This document shows, piece by piece, positions 61,301-64,000 of a DNA stretch of 64,000 nucleotides. Under the pieces are notes generated by a model. That model worked only from the letters and a program-made list of their open reading frames with translations, ran no database searches and was not told the origin of the DNA. The DNA comes from Crambe crambe. Its lineage: Eukaryota > Porifera > Demospongiae > Poecilosclerida > Crambeidae. The stretch is taken from positions 4,215,001-4,279,000 of the forward strand of contig OZ004584.1 of NCBI GenBank assembly GCA_963924555.1. Direction: 5' to 3'. The translations under genes were made by a program, and so were the position numbers. The stretch's first letter is position 1. Each line of letters opens with the position of its first letter.

Positions 61301-64000
61301 TAGTTGTGATTTATAAAGAAGAGATTAGTGCTGATGCCCCTGACATTAGGATAGGCCTGAACTGATTCATGATTGGAAAGATTTTCATAAATGTGAGGCT
61401 TGATAAGCTCCGCAATTTCTGGTCTCATTCGATGTTGATATTCCAGTGTGGCATGAGGGAAATCATTAATTACTAGCCGCTCAAAGAGGGAAATATCAAG
61501 CTGATACTTTGTTACCAATTCATACTCATTGACTTTGGGTCGTAACTGTTTATGATCTCCAATCAGAATAAGGTGCTGGGTTCCAGCATTAAGAGCTGAA
61601 ACAATGTGGGATTCAAGCACTTCGGCAGCTTCCTCAACTATCACTATCCTGGGTTTCACCTGATGCAGGATGTGCTGGTATTTGGCTGCACCAGTGGTAG
61701 TCATGCCTATGATTTCAGCTGTTTCCAAGACAAAACGATCTGCTTTTTTTCTTGCCTCATTCTGCCTTTTGCACAAGAAATTGTAAATCTCAAACTCCTG
61801 CTCACATATCTTACAGAGATGCTTTAGATACTGTGAACGCCATAAGTGATATAATCTCCATCGATCCTTTAATGAAAGTGTATGAATATTTTGAATCCTT
61901 GATGACTCCTCTTCGGACATGGCAGTCACAGAGAATCCAAACTCAAGGACCTTCCTGACCCAATCAGTGTCAAATTGTATTGCAGCCTCTCCAGCTAACT
62001 TATACCGAGGCAAACTAGAAAGGTATTTTTCATAATGAGCTGGATCAGGAGTATATGTACCCAGATCCAAGGTATGATACTCACTGACCTCATCATCTAG
62101 AATTTGACTGGACTGCTCAACAGTAGCCTCACTTGCTGTATCTATGTCACTTTCATCCTCATCTCTATCACTCTCATCTCCCACTTGCTGGAGTTCTTCA
62201 ACAGATTTGTGTTGGTTAGGGTTCGGTGTGCTCATCTGGATTGCATGCAAATAAGTTTTTCTCATTACTGGGTCTGCAAAGAAACCAAGCCACTCCTCAA
62301 GAGCTAGAAGATGTTGCCGCTCAGATTGTAAATAGTGAAACAATTGAGAATAATGCATAGGATGAATGATGTCATCATGATCATCAATATCTCGAAGAAG
62401 TACATGTCTACAATTTGCCTTCTTCTCACAATACTTCCGTACTACTTCATAATCAAACTCTCTCACACTTTTCTCCGTAGAACGCTTTTTTTGGTGGATG
62501 TATTTTGGTACTTTGACTTTACGTCTTTTATGGACCAAATTCAGTTTACTTAATTTTTCACTTCGACTTCTGCCCCCAATACGGATAACATTAATATCTT
62601 CAATCTTGGTACCTTTATAAATGGGGCTCTCCACAATCCCTTCAAGAAACTGATCCAGAGCATGGTTGGTATGGCACATCACTAAAATAGGTGACTTGCC
62701 TCCATCAGTATTCCAAATATTCTTATTGAGTAACAAGGCTTCAACAATCTTCAGACCAATATAAGTCTTTCCTGTGCCCGGTGGACCTTGAATAACGGCA
62801 ATTTCTTGTGTTAGTGCCATTTGAAGGGATTTGAGCTGTGAACTATCAAATTCTGTTTGATCATAAGAGGGCCAATGCTCGAGGTTTGTGGGTTCATGAA
62901 TAAGCAAACACTTAGTCTTACTTATAGTCTTGTGAGAGGTAGTTTTCTGATCAGAAGGGCTAAGCAGATCGAGAGAGTCACGTTTTGCTTTAAGCCTTTT
63001 AATCGAACTATCTTTTCCTTCTTCAGTTAGTATGCAGCTCAAATTATATGGCTGCTCTGTAGAACTTTTTTTCAGATACTCAGGCTGATCAACGATGTTA
63101 TAATCTCCAGTGACAAGATAGTTACCAAAGGGCATTGTGTTAACCTCCGCAGTATGGAGAGTACATAGAATGTGGTAGCTAGCTTCAAAGTAAGCATGAG
63201 GTTCAATCATAACAAATGCATTTTCTTTCCCACTCAAGGACAGAGTTTTCACTCTATTTTGAAACTGTACTACCAAAAATCCTTTATGAATTTGGTCTCG
63301 GTTCCTCACAATAGCAAAGAATACTTTATCAGTGAAGTTATCATCTTCTGGTGAGAGACAAAGAAGAGAACCAGGAAGAAGACGTTTGTGGTTCTTGCAA
63401 CGCTTGCCTGAAAAATCAAGTTTTATTCTATAACATGAACCATCCCGCTGGTTTAAAATTGGTTCTTTGATGAGCACATTTTTATAAACATGAATATTGC
63501 TTATCTTTCTGCCCCTTTTCGCATCAAAACGGTAATCACAGATACCATTTCTTAATGGTCCTATAAAATCCTCCCGTAGTAGATGGAACTGCACACTGAA
63601 ATAATGAGACCAGTCAATATAGCCCCCATGAATTTTATTGCTTTGTAGAGGAGGCTTCTTTCGTGTGTGTATTTCATACCACTGAGGAAGAATCTGGACA
63701 TTTTTGTACTGAGAATTATCCCATCGATCATCCACATGTTCACTTGGTTTAAGTTGTTTAGAATGCTGTTCCCTTGCATTATCGTGGAGTGTTACAATAT
63801 CTTTTAGAACGGCTTGGATAGATTCTCTATTTTCAGTAGTGCACTTTTCAGAAAGTTCTTTCGCTGTACTCTGAAATTCATCAACAGGTAGAGAAGACCA
63901 AGTTGAATCTGGTAATGACAGCAAAACTTTATGAAACAGTTCGGAAATCCATTTAATTTTATCTTCTGCATTTAATTTGCTGTGAGTTTGATGGCTACTG
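58313..64000 (-). CDS. ZNFX1-like SF1 helicase with NFX1 and RZ zinc fingers (5' partial)
   Basis: Open from the window edge to about 58548, then probably a 101-bp intron (58447-58547) and a last exon 58446-58313 (stop TAA). Without splicing the frame ends at 58516. Superfamily 1 helicase motifs in order: GPPGTGKT (about 62790), VEEAAEVLE (about 61635), GDHKQLRP (about 61555), YQHRMRPEI, STVDNYQGEENTIILL (about 61095), VALSRAREGFY (about 60985). Then come many NFX1-type fingers of the form CGH-C-x-C-H (about 60760-59600), a helical region, and a terminal RZ-type finger GQWWRCKEGHYYC...QCPKC (about 58640-58550). ZNFX1 relatives act in RNA sensing, antiviral defence and small-RNA inheritance. 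The acidic insert between the Walker A and B motifs (DESDRDEDESDID) is low-complexity. The true start lies beyond the window. Confidence 0.93.

Overview
The window is metazoan nuclear DNA, AT-rich, with spliced genes (introns of about 50 bp to 3 kb), GT-AG splice sites and a dense load of short non-autonomous transposons, microsatellites and long G/C homopolymer runs. Gene content (CFAP221, TAF6, a ZNFX1-type helicase, GT92, Ig/FN3 and Calx-beta proteins, decayed death-domain genes) and the saturation with AGCT/TAGC words suggest a demosponge, most likely Amphimedon queenslandica or a close relative. The organism call is inference; the gene models below come from reading frames and splice phases in the sequence.

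Layout. 0.3-1.5 kb (-): small type I membrane protein. 4.7-5.3 kb (+): decayed death-domain gene. 5.6-6.9 kb (-): intronless GT92 glycosyltransferase. 7-24 kb: a gene-poor repeat zone with tandem repeats, at least four independent insertions of one transposon family (CATAG...CTATG termini, exact 7-bp target duplications, two of them 1,109-bp copies in opposite orientation), a retroelement remnant and a second decayed death-domain gene. 24.1-30.7 kb (-): complete 19-exon CFAP221 gene, divergently paired with intronless TAF6 (31.0-32.8 kb, +). 33.2-44.3 kb (+): five-exon Ig/FN3 receptor. 46.1-55.0 kb (+): 19-exon secreted protein with two IgGFc-binding-type modules and seven Calx-beta domains, carrying a 3-kb tandem in-frame duplication. 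57.1-58.0 kb: large foldback element. 58.3-64.0 kb (-): 3' part of a ZNFX1-like helicase running off the window edge.

Functional themes: motile-cilium biology (CFAP221) sits back to back with a general transcription factor (TAF6). A putative adhesion/recognition pair (Ig/FN3 receptor, then a Calx-beta secreted protein reminiscent of sponge aggregation-factor architecture) lies downstream on the same strand. The ZNFX1-type helicase belongs to a family linked to antiviral RNA sensing and small-RNA inheritance. The most novel observations are the in-frame duplication in the Calx-beta gene, the 7-bp-TSD transposon family, and the GTCGG foldback element.
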